From positions 434,001-498,000 of the forward strand of contig OZ271833.1 of the NCBI GenBank assembly GCA_965601665.1: a DNA stretch of 64,000 nucleotides, read 5' to 3'. Numbering within the stretch: the stretch's first letter is position 1; each line of letters starts with the position of its first letter. Below are positions 54,620 to 63,235 of the stretch, piece after piece. The notes under the pieces were generated by a model, which was not told the DNA's origin, did not search any database, and saw only the letters and a program-made list of their open reading frames with translations. This DNA comes from JANQNX01 sp965601665 (GTDB taxonomy: Bacteria > Pseudomonadota > Gammaproteobacteria > Eutrophobiales > Eutrophobiaceae). The translations under genes were made by a program, and so were the position numbers.

Positions 54620-57321
54620 GCCGTGATATTAAGGCGCCGGATAATCCACTTTTCAAGTTCGACCAGTAGCAGTAGCGAAGAAGCAACGCCAACAATGAGC
54701 CCCCATATCCCTATTTCCAGCGATATGCTTTTGAATAAAACCTGCATTATTGGTGCATAGGTAAAAGCAAGCTGGAACAGGATAACAAGTATTATCGCGA
54801 TCAATACATAGCGATTACCAAACAACCCCTTTATAGATAGTACAGATGTATACAGATAGCGTGTGTTCCATAAATAAAATACCTCAAACATGACGATGGT
54901 ATTTACAGCAACCGTGCGCGCAAACTCGATACTATGGCCGGCTTCCAGCATATAAAGGAACAGGCCAAAAGCACCGGCAAGCATAATGCTGAATACATAA
55001 ACAATACGCCATACGAGAAAACGACTAAGTAATGGCGTACCTGGCGCACGGGGTTGACGCTGCATGACATCGGTTTCTGCAGGTTCGAACGACAGGGACA
55101 GGGCGAGCGTGACAGTAGTAACCATGTTTATCCATAGAATTTGTACAGGGGTTATCGGTAATTGCGTACCAAGTACGACTGCAGTAATGATCATAACTGC
55201 TTCGCCCACGCTGGTAGGCAGAATATAGAGTATGGATTTACGAATATTATCGTAAACAGTACGTCCTTCTTCCACGGCATTGGTAATGGAAGCAAAATTA
55301 TCATCCGTTAATACCATTTCTGCTGCTTCCTTGGCAACTTCGGTTCCTTTCTGTCCCATGGAAATACCAATATCCGCCCGCTTAAGTGCCGGCGCATCAT
55401 TGACACCATCACCAGTCATGGCCACCACATCCCCATGTACCTGCAATGCCTTTACCAGGCGCAACTTGTGTTCGGGATTCGCACGGGCAAAAACGCTGGT
55501 GTTCAGTACGATCTGTTCGAGTTCCTGTTCAGACATTGATTCCATATCAGTGCCGGTAATTACATGTTGATGATTTATCCCCAATTGTTCACTGATCGCC
55601 TGTGCTGTAAATGCATGGTCGCCTGTGATCATTTTCACCTTTATTCCGGCAGCCTTGCAGCGTTGAATCGATTTTATCGCTTCTTCGCGTGGCGGATCGG
55701 TAATGCCGACTATCCCGATCAATGTCAAACCTGTATCTACGTGACTAAAGTTAAGTTCTGTAATGTGTTGATCGAGTTTAAACATGGCGATGGCCAGTGG
55801 CCTTTCACCATCGCTTGCCAGCAGATCAATTTGTTCATGCCAATACTCGGCATTAATAGGGGTAGTTTCATCACCATGTAATTCTGATTGACACATATCA
55901 ATCACTTTTTCAGGCGCGCCTTTCAAGTAAATATAGGCATGGTTATTGTGGTCGTGTTGCAGTGTGGCCATAAAACGATATTCTGCATCAAAAGGGATTT
56001 CATCATCGCGTGGTGTCGTTTTCCGGAGTTGTTCGGTATCAAGACCGGCTTTTTTTGCCAGCACCAGCAAGGCAGCTTCAGTCGGGTCGCCCTGGATGCT
56101 CCAGGTTCCATCATGCCGATGCAGGTTGGCATCATTACAAAGCGTGCTGGCTTGTAGAAGTGTATTGAACGTGTTGTCTTCAAGTGGGTCAATAAGCTGT
56201 GTGTCGCTATAACAGCCGCCATGTGGTTCATAGCCGACCCCCTCAACCCGGTATAAGGCAATTGCAGTGACGACATGCGTGGCGGTCATCTCGTTGCGTG
56301 TCAGCGTGCCGGTTTTATCAGAACAGATCACGTTAACCGAACCCAGTGTTTCTACGCACGGCAGTCTTCGAATTATTGCATTTCGTCCAGCCATACGCTT
56401 TACCCCGATCGCCAACGTAATCGTCATGATGGCCGGTAACCCTTCGGGTATGGCCGATACTGCCAGCCCTACTGCCGCGAGAAACATCTCACTTAGTGTG
56501 AATCCGCGGGCATAGACGCCAAACAGCATGGTAGCAACAGCAATCAGTAAGATTACTACTGTTAACCAGCGTGCGAACACAGACATTTGCCTGACAAGAG
56601 GAGTAGTTAATGTTTCAACATCCCCAAGCATGCGACTGATTTTTCCTATCTCCGTGTTATCGCCGGTTGACGTGATAACACCGGTGCCCGTGCCATACGT
56701 GACCAGCGTGCCGGAGTGGGCAAGACTGGTTCTGTCCGCAAGGGTCGTCTCTTCAGCAAGCGTGTCCGTGTTTTTACTGACGGGCATTGATTCGCCGGTC
56801 AGGATGGATTCATCGATTTTCAGGTTACGTTGTTTGATAATCCTCAGGTCCGCAGGCACGCGATCGCCTGACTGCAGTAAAACAATATCTCCTGGTACAA
56901 GCTGTTCAGATGGCAGGCTGATTACCTTGCCATCACGTAATACGCTGGACTGCGGTGATAGCAGTGATCGAATTGCTTCAAGTGCCCGTTCTGCCTTGCC
57001 TTCCTGGATAAATCCAATAAGTGCGTTAATAAAAACTACACCTGTTATTACAGCGCTATCCAGCCAGTGCTGTAGCATGGCCGTGACAAAAATGGCACCG
57101 ATAAGGACCAGGATTAATACATTATTAAACTGCTCAAGAAAACGGCGTAGCGCTGTACGTTGCCTGGGAGGCGTCAGGCTGTTCAGGCCATACTTGTGCA
57201 GTCGACCTTTGACATCAATATTGGTAAGTCCAGCGCTGGAACTGTCCAGTAACTCAAGGACTCTTGCTGATTCGAGGCTGTGCCAGGTACTACGGTTTTT
57301 CTGTGTCTCTGAGCCGGACAT
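54616..57321 (-). CDS. P-type cation-transporting ATPase (type II, calcium-pump-like)
   Basis: 901 residues with the complete P-type plan: cation-ATPase N-terminal region, membrane pair, actuator domain with LTGESMPVS, M4 with AIPEGLPAIM, phosphorylation site Asp335 in CSDKTGTLTRNEM, nucleotide domain with KGAPEKVI, hinge TGDGVNDAPALKRADIG, and a C-terminal block of membrane segments. It pumps a cation across the inner membrane. In M6 the sequence is INMVTTVTLALSLSFEPAE: the Asp that calcium pumps have after Asn-x-x-Thr is Thr, so calcium specificity is doubtful. The promoter side carries three copies of CCATATCA (57365-57417). Confidence 0.92.
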   Translation of the reverse strand: MSGSETQKNRSTWHSLESARVLELLDSSSAGLTNIDVKGRLHKYGLNSLTPPRQRTALRRFLEQFNNVLILVLIGAIFVTAMLQHWLDSAVITGVVFINALIGFIQEGKAERALEAIRSLLSPQSSVLRDGKVISLPSEQLVPGDIVLLQSGDRVPADLRIIKQRNLKIDESILTGESMPVSKNTDTLAEETTLADRTSLAHSGTLVTYGTGTGVITSTGDNTEIGKISRMLGDVETLTTPLVRQMSVFARWLTVVILLIAVATMLFGVYARGFTLSEMFLAAVGLAVSAIPEGLPAIMTITLAIGVKRMAGRNAIIRRLPCVETLGSVNVICSDKTGTLTRNEMTATHVVTAIALYRVEGVGYEPHGGCYSDTQLIDPLEDNTFNTLLQASTLCNDANLHRHDGTWSIQGDPTEAALLVLAKKAGLDTEQLRKTTPRDDEIPFDAEYRFMATLQHDHNNHAYIYLKGAPEKVIDMCQSELHGDETTPINAEYWHEQIDLLASDGERPLAIAMFKLDQHITELNFSHVDTGLTLIGIVGITDPPREEAIKSIQRCKAAGIKVKMITGDHAFTAQAISEQLGINHQHVITGTDMESMSEQELEQIVLNTSVFARANPEHKLRLVKALQVHGDVVAMTGDGVNDAPALKRADIGISMGQKGTEVAKEAAEMVLTDDNFASITNAVEEGRTVYDNIRKSILYILPTSVGEAVMIITAVVLGTQLPITPVQILWINMVTTVTLALSLSFEPAETDVMQRQPRAPGTPLLSRFLVWRIVYVFSIMLAGAFGLFLYMLEAGHSIEFARTVAVNTIVMFEVFYLWNTRYLYTSVLSIKGLFGNRYVLIAIILVILFQLAFTYAPIMQVLFKSISLEIGIWGLIVGVASSLLLLVELEKWIIRRLNITA

Positions 57322-57364
57322 GGATATCTGTGCGTGAAATTGTAATTAAACCAGCTTAACCGAC

Positions 57365-57417
57365 TGATATGGAAAATACTTGATCCATATCATGTCAGAT
57401 AATTGGCCATATCATGT
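57365..57417 (-). promoter_or_regulatory. Operator-like repeats CCATATCA upstream of the P-type ATPase
   Basis: TGATATGG (57365-57372) and CCATATCA (57385-57392) form a perfect 8-base inverted repeat; the longer CCATATCATGT occurs at 57385-57395 and again at 57407-57417. Start-to-start distances are 20 and 22 bases, about two helical turns. The sites lie 44-96 bases upstream of the ATPase start codon and after the end of the HpnL-like gene, so they should control the ATPase. Confidence 0.6.
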
Positions 57418-57477
57418 TCACGGCTTATTACGGCTGGTTGGCTGTAACAGTAACAGATAGATTTAACGGATAGTTCA

Positions 57478-58470
57478 TTATGCACCGTTGGTTCTTGCCT
57501 TGTGCAACAGGTATTTCACTTCGATGTGGTGCCATAAATACAGGCCTGGCACATCAAAAACCACTTCCCGGATGCGTATTGCCAGAGAAACAGCAAGACC
57601 AACTTCGGGAGCCAGTCCAACCAGGCCGCCTATAATGATAAAACCACCTTCCTGTACACCGTAACCATTTGGAATTACGAAGGCGACATCGGTAATAATA
57701 TTTGTCAGGCTTTTAAGCATAATTGCTTCCAGAAGACTGATGGGATAACCGAGCAGGTAGCAAGCCAGCCATACTTCAGCCGTTGACAGTATTAACCCAA
57801 CTGTGCGCCAGAAAACAGAGGCAGTAAACCAGCGATTATTGCTGTATAAACTGCGCACCACGTCATCAACACTATGCGCATTGTCTGTTATACGGCCCCA
57901 TCCATCCGATGAGTTGAATTTTCCAACCAGTTTTGCACTGGCGCCAAACATGCCTTTACGTTGCAGGTACATAAATCCGATGATATTCAGACAGAGTATC
58001 GACGTGCCGATTGCAATATAAAGGGCAAGCTTGTTTTCCGGGGCCAACAAAAGTAGCAGGCAGGTGCCAATAATTGCCCATGGTACCAAAGCCAGCCCTT
58101 GCACGGCCTTATCGACCATCACCGAGGCGCTGGCATCGATGCCGTCATGTTTCCATAGCAACAATAGCCTTGCCTTGGCGATTTCACCACCGATGGTGGC
58201 GACGGGTAATAGTGTATTAATAGCGCGCCCCATCCACATACTGAGAAACAAGTCCTTGAATGGAGGGACTCGTCCGGGAGGGAACAGATAATTCCAGCCA
58301 TAGACCTGGATTACAAACGCAGGTAACCAGACCAGTGGCAAGGTTAATAACAGCCAGCCTCCGTCCAGTAGCAGCGTGATAACTTCTCCAAGGCCTTGCC
58401 ATATGACCAGCGCGGCTAGAATTAACAAGCCAATAAACAGGCCGATTATGGAAAAAATCTTTAACATCAT
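57478..58470 (-). CDS. hpnL: HpnL-like flippase-domain membrane protein
   Basis: 330 residues with about eight hydrophobic segments, the lysylphosphatidylglycerol-synthase transmembrane-region (flippase-like) family. Family stretches include WMGRAINTLLPVATIGGEIAKARLLL and NIITDVAFVIPNGYGVQEGGFIIIGGLVGL. Members called HpnL are tied to hopanoid producers and are thought to move lipids between membrane leaflets. It is the last gene of a leftward four-gene operon, 20 bases after an HpnA-like epimerase, which supports the HpnL name, although other lipids are possible substrates. Two adjacent ATGs (MM) begin the protein. Confidence 0.8.
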   Translation of the reverse strand: MMLKIFSIIGLFIGLLILAALVIWQGLGEVITLLLDGGWLLLTLPLVWLPAFVIQVYGWNYLFPPGRVPPFKDLFLSMWMGRAINTLLPVATIGGEIAKARLLLLWKHDGIDASASVMVDKAVQGLALVPWAIIGTCLLLLLAPENKLALYIAIGTSILCLNIIGFMYLQRKGMFGASAKLVGKFNSSDGWGRITDNAHSVDDVVRSLYSNNRWFTASVFWRTVGLILSTAEVWLACYLLGYPISLLEAIMLKSLTNIITDVAFVIPNGYGVQEGGFIIIGGLVGLAPEVGLAVSLAIRIREVVFDVPGLYLWHHIEVKYLLHKARTNGA

Positions 58471-58490
58471 TACAAGTAATGCTTGACGAA

Positions 58491-59474
58491 CTAGATGAGT
58501 TGCTCGGCCTTGAACCAGTTAATGATGTCTTCTGCAGATTGTTTCAGGGGCCTTGGAGACAGCCCCAGTTCTGATAATGACATTGAAGGGTCAAAGAACA
58601 TTGACCTCCGTGTCAACCTGACACCGGTCAGTGTTGCCAGCGGCATTTCATGAGATACGTGGTTTGCCCACAGTTCACTAAACCAGGCTACCGTTAATGC
58701 CAGTGAGTAAGGTACTCGATACTTGGGACCGGGTCTGCCGATATAGCTGCCAAGCAATCCCAACCAATCAGACAGCTTATAGTTTTCTGAACCAAGCAGG
58801 TATCTAATACCGGTTCTCCCTTTATGCATTGCGGCAATCATACCTGTGGCAACGTCACGCACATCAATGAGATTAAAATTACAATCCAGAACAGCGGGTA
58901 TGTCACCCTTGCAATAAGCCAGCGCCATGCGCGTCGGTGGGGTCAGGTTTCTGTCCCCGGGCCCCACAGGCAGCGTCGGGCTGACAATAATCACCGGTGC
59001 GCCTGCTTTCGCCATTTGCAGTGCCGCCTTGTCAGCATGAAATTTGCTGAGACAATAAGGCCCTACCATATCCTGTTCATTTAACTCCATATGTTCGACA
59101 CTGCCGCCTTTGCAATCGGCGCCAGACAAGATGCTTTCGGTACTGGTATGCAAAACACGCGTTGCTCCATTAGCCAGCGCACACTCAATGACGTTCATGG
59201 CGCCGGTAAAATTGATGGCGTTAAATTCGGTCGCATCTCTGCGCCACAGGTTTGGATCGGCCGCAAGGTGGTAAACAAAATCGCAGCCTTTAGTTGCGTC
59301 ATCGACGGCAGCGCGATCACGAATATCCGCCTCGACAATTTCTATTTTATCAACGGGAAGGTGCGAGACCTGGCTACCCGGGCGCTCAAGCACGCGCACA
59401 GTTTCGCCAGCATCAAGCAGTGCTTGCACAAGATGTGCACCAATGAAGCCGGCACCGCCGGTGACGAGGTTCAA
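58491..59474 (-). CDS. hpnA: HpnA-like NAD-dependent epimerase/reductase
   Basis: 327 residues of the extended SDR family: NLVTGGAGFIGAHLVQAL at the N-terminus, HLAADPNLWRRD, active-site TSTESIL and PYCLSKFHADKAAL (Tyr-x3-Lys), SPTLPVGPGDRNLTPP. This pattern, especially LAADPNLWR and VGPGDRNLTPP, resembles the hopanoid-associated sugar epimerase HpnA. Its substrate in hopanoid metabolism is not known. The start is TTG at 59472-59474, overlapping the stop of the ketopantoate-reductase-like gene by two bases. OleD at 47751 is a distant homologue and is distinguished by its own motifs. Confidence 0.8.
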   Translation of the reverse strand: MNLVTGGAGFIGAHLVQALLDAGETVRVLERPGSQVSHLPVDKIEIVEADIRDRAAVDDATKGCDFVYHLAADPNLWRRDATEFNAINFTGAMNVIECALANGATRVLHTSTESILSGADCKGGSVEHMELNEQDMVGPYCLSKFHADKAALQMAKAGAPVIIVSPTLPVGPGDRNLTPPTRMALAYCKGDIPAVLDCNFNLIDVRDVATGMIAAMHKGRTGIRYLLGSENYKLSDWLGLLGSYIGRPGPKYRVPYSLALTVAWFSELWANHVSHEMPLATLTGVRLTRRSMFFDPSMSLSELGLSPRPLKQSAEDIINWFKAEQLI

Positions 59475-60481
59475 GCCTTGATCCCTTGCGCCTGTAACTC
59501 ACGCTGCATGATAAAAAGATGCTGATAGTCGGGTTTCAGTCTTTCTTCAGTTATCATGCGTACCATCGCGACGGCAGCACGGTTGTAAGGGCAGGGCATG
59601 TTGCCTGCCAGTTTGACCAGGTATCCGTTATAGGCCTCGATTTCGGTTTGTGGTGAACCCATATCCGGCGCCATGGAACAATAGGTGCCACGCAGAGAAG
59701 GTTTAAACGACTGAGCCATGATTTCCGGCAAACCCGGAATGCGTAAAATCTTTGATACCGTGTCAGGGTGGAACGGGCCGATTTTTGCCAATTCCAGTCC
59801 GGCATTTTTCAATATGCCGTAATTTTCAAGTATCAGTTTGAAGAAGAAGTTTTTTACCAGTCGATCCGACAACAAGGTCGCATTGTCTACGCCAGCGGAG
59901 GCAGCCAGCGGTGATATCGCAGCGTTATACATGAGCTTGGTACGTTTATAGGGCAGCACGTCATCAACTGGCAGCACCTCGAACAAGGGGTTATTGCTTA
60001 ATGACTCTGCCAAATCAGAAAGTATGGCCTTGTTATGATCCGTGGTGGATTTGCGTTGGCCAATGTGTAATTCACCTTCACGGGTGATTCGTGTGTAAGG
60101 GCGCTGTCGTTCACACTCAGACACGAAAGAGGCAATGGCTTCACCAAAATGAGGTTGTTGATCGAGCAGTTCGTCATAACCATTCTGCACAGGAATTATC
60201 AGATCTTTGTTATTTATCTTGGCCAGCACCTCTTCATTGTTAAATGTCTTGGTACAAAGCAGGAGGATTGAATCTTCAGGCTCCTGCCAATCTGCAAAAG
60301 TAACAAACGGGATACCTGTTATGGGTGTATGCCCCTCGACCTGTAAGCCACCCTGATTGCCAGCGGCTACCTTCTCGGCGTTTTCTTCTACCATGGTAAT
60401 GTGCCTGCCAGCTCCGGCAAGCGCATACCCCATGGCGACACCAATGCCCCCGGCACCAATGATGTGGATGGCTTTTGTCAT
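59471..60481 (-). CDS. Ketopantoate-reductase-like dehydrogenase
   Basis: 336 residues: N-terminal Rossmann domain (IIGAGGIGVAMGYALAGAGR) and a C-terminal helical domain with YKRTKLMYNAAISPLAAS, which carries the conserved Lys and Asn of the PanE/ApbA family, and PSLRGTYCSMAPDMG near the end. True PanE reduces ketopantoate for pantothenate synthesis, but this gene sits in a lipid operon between a CDP-alcohol phosphatidyltransferase and an HpnA-like epimerase with overlapping stops and starts on both sides. A different 2-keto or keto-sugar substrate is more likely. It starts with the ATG at 60479-60481 in an ATGA overlap. Confidence 0.75.
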   Translation of the reverse strand: MTKAIHIIGAGGIGVAMGYALAGAGRHITMVEENAEKVAAGNQGGLQVEGHTPITGIPFVTFADWQEPEDSILLLCTKTFNNEEVLAKINNKDLIIPVQNGYDELLDQQPHFGEAIASFVSECERQRPYTRITREGELHIGQRKSTTDHNKAILSDLAESLSNNPLFEVLPVDDVLPYKRTKLMYNAAISPLAASAGVDNATLLSDRLVKNFFFKLILENYGILKNAGLELAKIGPFHPDTVSKILRIPGLPEIMAQSFKPSLRGTYCSMAPDMGSPQTEIEAYNGYLVKLAGNMPCPYNRAAVAMVRMITEERLKPDYQHLFIMQRELQAQGIKA

Positions 60482-61092
60482 GACTGTCTCTCTAGATGCT
60501 GTTTACGTCTGTTATACATGTCATAGCCAATATAGATGGCGACAAACGGGGTCACGATAGCTGCCAGTACCAGTAGTACAGGGCCAAACCCAAAAACCAC
60601 GCCAATTGGCACAATAACAATGGCATCATCCGGATCAAATCCGGCAAAGTCATTAAACGCAGCAGCGCTTGCTTCTATCTCGGAAGCCACCTGGATAACG
60701 GTGTAGAAAATAATGCTGATACTTGCACCCGCGATAACACCCAGCAGAATGGCCCACTGACCCATCGTGGTATCGGTGGCGGCAACACCGATACCGATAA
60801 ACAACGCCGAGTTACAGATTGCATCGGTAATCAGGTCGTATATCGCACCGAATCGACTGGACTTGCCACTAAGGCGTGCCAGTTCTCCATCCGCCCGATC
60901 GAGCACCATGGAAATTACAAATGCAAGCGCGCCGATGATATTCAATGTGTGATTATCGAAGGCAAAGCAAATCGCTGCAGCCAGGCCAAAAAGGAGACGG
61001 CCAGTGGTCAGGTGGTTAGGGGTTACCGGGGTATTTACCAGCGGCTGCACCAATACGCGCGAGAATTTATGAATCCAGGTGTTATAACTCAT
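60478..61092 (-). CDS. CDP-alcohol phosphatidyltransferase
   Basis: 204 residues from the ATG at 61090-61092, with about six membrane segments. The family signature D-x2-DG-x2-AR-x8-G-x3-D-x3-D is complete: DRADGELAR followed by LSGKSSRFGAIYDLITD. Such enzymes join a CDP-activated lipid to an alcohol (or a CDP-alcohol to a lipid) to make phospholipids. The acceptor cannot be read from sequence. It is the first gene of the leftward operon with the ketopantoate-reductase-like, HpnA-like and HpnL-like genes. The longer frame beginning at 61179 has no signal or hydrophobic reason to be preferred. Confidence 0.88.
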   Translation of the reverse strand: MSYNTWIHKFSRVLVQPLVNTPVTPNHLTTGRLLFGLAAAICFAFDNHTLNIIGALAFVISMVLDRADGELARLSGKSSRFGAIYDLITDAICNSALFIGIGVAATDTTMGQWAILLGVIAGASISIIFYTVIQVASEIEASAAAFNDFAGFDPDDAIVIVPIGVVFGFGPVLLVLAAIVTPFVAIYIGYDMYNRRKQHLERQS

Positions 61093-61117
61093 TATTAATC
61101 GTAGTTTGGGAGTCTGA

Positions 61118-61133
61118 CAGTAGTGAGCTACTG
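61118..61133. promoter_or_regulatory. Inverted repeat CAGTAG-TGAG-CTACTG upstream of the CDP-alcohol gene
   Basis: A perfect 6-base inverted repeat with a 4-base centre lies 26 bases upstream of the start codon of the leftward operon, in the divergent region shared with the gene at 61320. It could be an operator or an mRNA leader hairpin. Confidence 0.3.
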
Positions 61134-61319
61134 ACTGCAAAGGCATGAGAATCATACACTTATATAAGGGTAGTGTCACTGATGCTCGATACTTGCTGCC
61201 GTTGCGGTCAATTTGCCGGTTTTTTCAAATTTTTGTGATCTGGTGTTTGCCTGTCCGGAATTATTCATACATATTCAAGACTAAGATTTATAAGTAAAAA
61301 TTTTTCAGGATCGCGTAAA

Positions 61320-61973
61320 TTGACCGATTGTCAGATGCAACAACAAGGGGTAGCCAGGTACTTGCCTGTGTTGATGCTGGCTTTGTTGCCAGCATTTCCT
61401 GTTATGGCCGAGTCCGGGTTAGACGAGTGCTACAAATCGGATATTGATTTTACCGATAATCCGGTCATGACCCAGGCAGAGCGCCTGGAGGCCATGAACG
61501 CTGCGTTCTTCGATTCGATCAATCGTTTTGAGGAATGCGTCTTGTCAAATAATACCAGCGTATCAAATACTGGCAACGCCGGGAGTAATGGCGGCGGTAC
61601 TGCTGGTGGTGCCGATAATGGCGAGTTGACTGGTACCGAGGGTCTGGCGGAAGAAACAGGACAAGATGCCAATTCAGGTTCTGTAGCAAGTGGCGAGCTA
61701 AGTGGCACCGAGATACAACCCACAGAATCCGTTGTTATTGAAGAACAGCAGGGGATATCTGAAGCGCCTCCTGATATTAATGAAACGATTGCGGTGAATC
61801 GGCCAGCTGGACAGGGCAAAGCCCCGGAGGACATTCCTCCAGCTGCTAATGATGACGCCGTTGCGGCACAGATTCGGCTGGCAGCCGAAATGGAATCCGA
61901 TCCTGTAAAAAAAGAAAGACTCTGGAATGAATATCGTAAATATAAGGGCCTACCGGTAAAGGATGATGAATAG
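61320..61973 (+). CDS. Exported hypothetical protein with acidic low-complexity middle
   Basis: 217 residues. A signal peptide (YLPVLMLALLPAFPVMAES) is followed by a short domain with two Cys (LDECYKSDIDF, FEECVLSN), a Gly/Ser/Thr/Glu-rich stretch (about 85-175) with the recurring words GELTGTE and GELSGTE, and a C-terminal helix (IRLAAEMESDPVKKERLWNEYRKYKGL). The start TTG at 61320 lies 9 bases after AGGA; the ATG at 61335 is an alternative without a ribosome binding site. I do not recognise the family. It overlaps the lipoprotein gene by 11 bases and is the first of three envelope genes. Confidence 0.65.
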   Translation: MTDCQMQQQGVARYLPVLMLALLPAFPVMAESGLDECYKSDIDFTDNPVMTQAERLEAMNAAFFDSINRFEECVLSNNTSVSNTGNAGSNGGGTAGGADNGELTGTEGLAEETGQDANSGSVASGELSGTEIQPTESVVIEEQQGISEAPPDINETIAVNRPAGQGKAPEDIPPAANDDAVAAQIRLAAEMESDPVKKERLWNEYRKYKGLPVKDDE

Positions 61974-63222
61974 AGAAGTAACGACAACAAGAAAACTGAT
62001 TGCAACCCTGTTGATATATGCACATTTCCTCGCGGGTTGTGTCGCTACTAATACGGGATCGGTCAAGCCCGGCCCCGGCCCTTCTGCTTCAAATGAAAGC
62101 AGACCGCAATACGGTAAGGATGTTATCCCCGTCACCCAGGCTGGGCCAAAACTGGACGTTGTTATTCCGGTTTTTGATCCCGGTCTGAGTGAAAGGGCAG
62201 AAAACTATCAGGAAGAAGGCGTATGGCCTGAATTACGTCGCGCTGAGGCCAACCGCTTTGCTTATAAAATGAAACAGGCGCTGGATGAAACCGGCGCCTT
62301 TGGAGCAGTCCGTGTCAGCCCTGACAGCGAAACGACAGGGGATCTTTATGTGCTGGGAACTATCGAAGAGTCTGACGGAGAAGATGTCAGGATTAAACTG
62401 AACGTAACCGATATAAGTGGGAAAAAATGGTTTGAACGTAAATTTAGTCATTCAGTAAACGAAGGCTTTTACAAGAATTACCGCAGGCAGGGTGAGGATC
62501 CGTATGACCCACTTTTTGAAGACGCTGCAAGGAAAATTGTTGAAGAATTAAATGACGAAGAACCTGCCTACTTACAGGAACTGACCCGGATAGCCCAGTT
62601 GCGTTTTGGCGCCAGTTTTAATGCTGAAACATTCAATCAGTATATGGATAGCAGTGGCCGTTATTACAAAGTGGTTGCTTTACCCAGCGACAATGATCCC
62701 ATGCTGCAACGGGTCGATGCAATCAGGGTGCGCGAACAGTTATTCGTGGATAACCTGCAAACAAACTATGCGACTTTCAATACACAAATGGAAGACAGTT
62801 ATCTGAAGTGGCAGGAAGCGAGCTTTACTGAAAAACAATTACGACAGGAAGCGCAAACCAAGGGCTTTCTCAAAGCCCTTGGCGGTGTCTTACTGATTGG
62901 CCTGGCTGTCGCGGCAGCAAATAATTCTTCAGGCGGCAGCATCGCTTCCGATACGGCGTCGACAGCAGCGACCGTGGCAGGTGGTGTAGCCGGTGCCTGG
63001 ATGTTATCCAGCAGTTTCCAGTCATTTGAAGAAGCAAGTTTCCACAAGGACTCCATTGATGAACTGGGCGAGTCAGTCAATATGGAAATGGCGCCACAGG
63101 TCGTCTCATTTGAAGAGGAAACAGTTGAATTGACCGGTAATGTGAAAGAGCAGTATCAGCAATGGCGCGAGTTCTTACAGCGTATGTTTGAACAGGAAGC
63201 TACACCTGCCAAAGAGCTCTAA
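61963..63222 (+). CDS. Hypothetical outer-membrane lipoprotein
   Basis: 419 residues with a lipoprotein signal (LLIYAHFLAGC; the Cys is the lipidation site). A region at about 55-200 (DVVIPVFDPGLSERAENY, FAYKMKQALDETGAF, GDLYVLGTIEESDGEDVRIKLNVTD) looks like the domain of lipoproteins that sense or bind envelope components; then a helical part, a Gly/Ala-rich hydrophobic stretch (ALGGVLLIGLAVAAANNSS to VAGGVAGAWML, about 305-350) that could contact a membrane, and a charged C-terminus. I know it only as a conserved hypothetical type. It overlaps the gene before it and is followed after 13 bases by the third gene. Confidence 0.7.
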   Translation: MMNREVTTTRKLIATLLIYAHFLAGCVATNTGSVKPGPGPSASNESRPQYGKDVIPVTQAGPKLDVVIPVFDPGLSERAENYQEEGVWPELRRAEANRFAYKMKQALDETGAFGAVRVSPDSETTGDLYVLGTIEESDGEDVRIKLNVTDISGKKWFERKFSHSVNEGFYKNYRRQGEDPYDPLFEDAARKIVEELNDEEPAYLQELTRIAQLRFGASFNAETFNQYMDSSGRYYKVVALPSDNDPMLQRVDAIRVREQLFVDNLQTNYATFNTQMEDSYLKWQEASFTEKQLRQEAQTKGFLKALGGVLLIGLAVAAANNSSGGSIASDTASTAATVAGGVAGAWMLSSSFQSFEEASFHKDSIDELGESVNMEMAPQVVSFEEETVELTGNVKEQYQQWREFLQRMFEQEATPAKEL

Positions 63223-63235
63223 TCATTTTTCGCTG

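Noticed and set aside
59471..60481. Naming the reductase panE
   Set aside because: The family fits, but the operon is lipid-related and no other pantothenate gene is near, so the specific name is not justified.
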